From assembly GCA_023055505.1 (NCBI GenBank), contig JALIRH010000050.1, positions 248,001 through 312,000 of the forward strand: a stretch of DNA of 64,000 bases, given 5' to 3'. The stretch is from Callipepla californica brunnescens. Lineage: Eukaryota; Chordata; Aves; Galliformes; Odontophoridae. This document shows positions 61,750-64,000 of the stretch, in pieces (the stretch's first letter is position 1; every line of letters starts with the position of its first letter). The notes under the pieces were generated by a model. It searched no databases. It was not told where the DNA came from and saw only the letters and a list, made by a program, of their open reading frames with translations. A program made the translations under genes and the position numbers.

Positions 61750-64000
61750 GGTCTACAGATTTCAGAAAATATAGCAAAGAGAAGAGGCTATAAGTTCAGA
61801 GAAGAAGGTGACAATAGAGCAGGACCATCACAAAGGCATAGAAGGAGAAAGAGGCAGGAGTCATCCAACTCCTAATGTTGGTGAGCTGAAAAGCAAAATT
61901 GCAACTTCACTCACTTTTAGTGTAATATTTAATTTTTTTGTCAATTACTGCTAATTTTCTAAATTATCCCTTTCAAGCCATGATTTACAGAGATATAATG
62001 CTCTATAGCCCTTACCTGGGATACTCTGACTTTAACACAAAAAGTACTTGGATTCAGCACTAATTCCATTTGGGAGTACTATTTCAAAGCCAAGGTCCAG
62101 AAGCCCTGCTGTTTTTCATACTCAAAGCAGGAGACACGCAACATATTAGCAGAATGTTTGTTATCCGTTATAAGAGCACCTCTACTTGCACACATCCAGC
62201 AGCACTTTTCCATGCAACTCTAGATCGTTTACGAACTAGACTCAATCACACCTACTAACAACAGTTGTAGTTATGCAGTAAATAAAGCACTGAAGGATCA
62301 GAATAGTTCTTTGCTACCAAAGTATTAATTTTTACAAGTTAATTCTATGGATATATATATTTCAAACTCATGACATAACGTACATTTGCTCTGAATATCA
62401 GAACAGTATGATATGATCCTTTGCATTTTCAGCATAGCTGGGAATGAAATCCTGTGGCTTCATTAGTGTGCCCAAGAGTTGCACAGTGTGAAATTCCTCA
62501 GTTCAGTTCAAATAATTACTGCTTTGTTATTAGATAAAGTCATTCAATTAGTACATTAAAACCATGAGATCTCTCTGAACTGTACAGGAAATTAATTCTC
62601 CGCTCCCCACCAAGTTTGCTCATTTGAGATTCTCTCCAAAGTCAACCTGCAGATAATAAAAGAATAAATAAATGTGTATTTGCAGAAGTACTGGATTGTT
62701 ATGAGAGAGAGAATGCATGTGAATGTATGTTGATATCACTATGGATACAATTGTTTTTATTCAATTTTTTAAATCACACGGAGCAACATAACTAAATCTA
62801 TTTAGACAGTATATCTAACAGGTTTCAATGTGTTAGAGAGAGAGAGAGAGCATGAACAATGTGCTGCTGTTTTTGTTTTTTTGTTTTCTTGGCTGTTTTT
62901 TTTTTTGTTTTTTTTTTCCCCTCATCACCTGGGCACCTCAACCAATCATTATAAATCCTAATGAAGTAACTGCTTATCCCCCTGGATACAGATCTTTTCT
63001 CAGCTCCTTCCATTAGCTCCTCTGACCATACAATTTTACTCATTATCATTTCTCAAAGCAAAAGGAGCAACAGAAATCCAACAGACAATGGGCTCCAGGT
63101 TCCTTTGCTGTTGAAAGAGAAGCACGTCAACAAACAGAAGGATTAACTAAATTCTGCTACTGTAAAGCAATTGGAAAGAGTAGGTATTCACTGCTATGGA
63201 TCCCGAGATAACTGTGACAGGAAAACAACAGTTTAAGATTTTTGGAGTTGCTAGGCACCACAGAAAAAGTCATCTGCAAAATAATTTCCTTTTAAAAAAA
63301 GGATAAGGGAAAATGCACAAACATCAAACTCATCAGTGCTACTGATTTCTGACTGTCCCACTTCACTCTACTTTACCAGAAAGATTTGATGTGGTGAAGC
63401 CAGAAACAAAAAGCGTAACAACCTTAAAGGGATTTACTTTGTTATAAGGGGAGGAATGAAGTACACATGGTGAATCAGACACCAGTTCTCTACAACAAAC
63501 CTCTTTGAATTTTGTGGTTCTCAGTATGGTGCAGAAGCACAACCAGTAGATATCCTGAGTGTGAACGTACAAAACCCTTCTTTCTACAACCATGGAACAA
63601 TAGGTATTATAGAGATACCTTGCATTTAAAAATGAGTAAAATAAAACGATCATGAAACTACTGACCAACAGAAATACCACTTCAAATATTTTATATGCAC
63701 CATACAGATGAAACTGTTCAGTACGTTCAGTACTGTTTAATACACGTGATACTGCTATATCAAACAGGTACTTTCTATAAAAGAGACACAGTGTAGGTGG
63801 AAAACTTACCATAAATTCCCTACTTTCTTGTTACAACATATCTTAAAGACCATATCTTTGAAATATGAGTATTGTAGGTATAGAAACATGGAATATACAT
63901 TTCAATATTCAATAAATCTATGATGATTTTGTAAGTGAAAGATGAAATATAAAAAGAATCATTAGGTAAGAAGGCTAAATGAGTATGTTTGCTTCCAGTT
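61750..64000 (-). other. Intronic stretch to the window end, no gene recognised
   Basis: This is AT-rich sequence with (AG)8 at 62835-62850 and a T/G-rich tract at about 62867-62918. A 149-codon minus-strand frame at 63363-63812 has hydrophobic stretches but no family resemblance I can name, and I treat it as chance. The intron continues beyond the window. Confidence 0.6.
62835..62850. repeat. (AG)8 microsatellite
   Basis: Eight perfect AG units, followed 17 bp later by a T/G-rich tract. Confidence 0.9.

Noticed and set aside
63363..63812. 149-codon minus-strand frame with hydrophobic segments, resembling a membrane protein at first sight
   Set aside because: No recognisable family, hydrophobicity is expected from T-rich codons, and there is no splice or promoter context.
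1..64000. CRISPR arrays, tRNA, rRNA, phage or integron signals, bacterial operons
   Set aside because: None seen; composition, introns and CR1 content are those of a bird nuclear genome.

Overview
The window looks like intronic DNA from a macrochromosome of a galliform bird (chicken or a close relative). The evidence is AT-rich unique sequence, CR1 LINE copies as the main dispersed repeat (young and very old), and a deleted copy of the chicken-type mariner 'Galluhop'. Nothing suggests bacteria, plasmid or phage: there are no operons, ribosome-binding sites, rRNA, tRNA or CRISPR.

The only protein-coding sequence I can support is two internal exons of one minus-strand gene, at 6945-7130 and 1643-1826. 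They join perfectly across a phase-1 intron of 5,118 bp. Together they encode about 122 residues of the catalytic GT-A domain of a polypeptide N-acetylgalactosaminyltransferase (GalNAc-T, GT27), including the DSH metal-binding motif. The residue pattern best fits GALNTL6, a gene known for very large introns. The remaining ~57 kb (7131-64000) reads as one part of the upstream intron, and 1-1642 as part of the downstream intron. I see neither end of the gene.

Layout: 1-1642 intron; 1643-1826 exon; 1827-6944 intron with a strong hairpin at 6.4 kb; 6945-7130 exon; 10.5-16.4 kb a cluster of four CR1 copies of different ages, all in the gene's orientation; 19.3 and 20.3 kb a pair of diverged direct repeats; 28.7 kb a probable ancient sauropsid hairpin repeat with a T34 run in its loop; 33.2-33.8 kb a deleted mariner; 44.1 kb CR1; 50.6 kb a hairpin; 56.6, 56.8 and 60.2 kb short CR1 tails; 61.3-61.75 kb a 30-bp tandem array next to an AATAG-rich satellite. 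Simple repeats are scattered throughout.

I did not find an undescribed biological system. The least explained structures are the 19.3/20.3 kb repeat pair, the 30-bp array and the hairpins. Repeat family names come from my memory of consensus sequences, not from a search.
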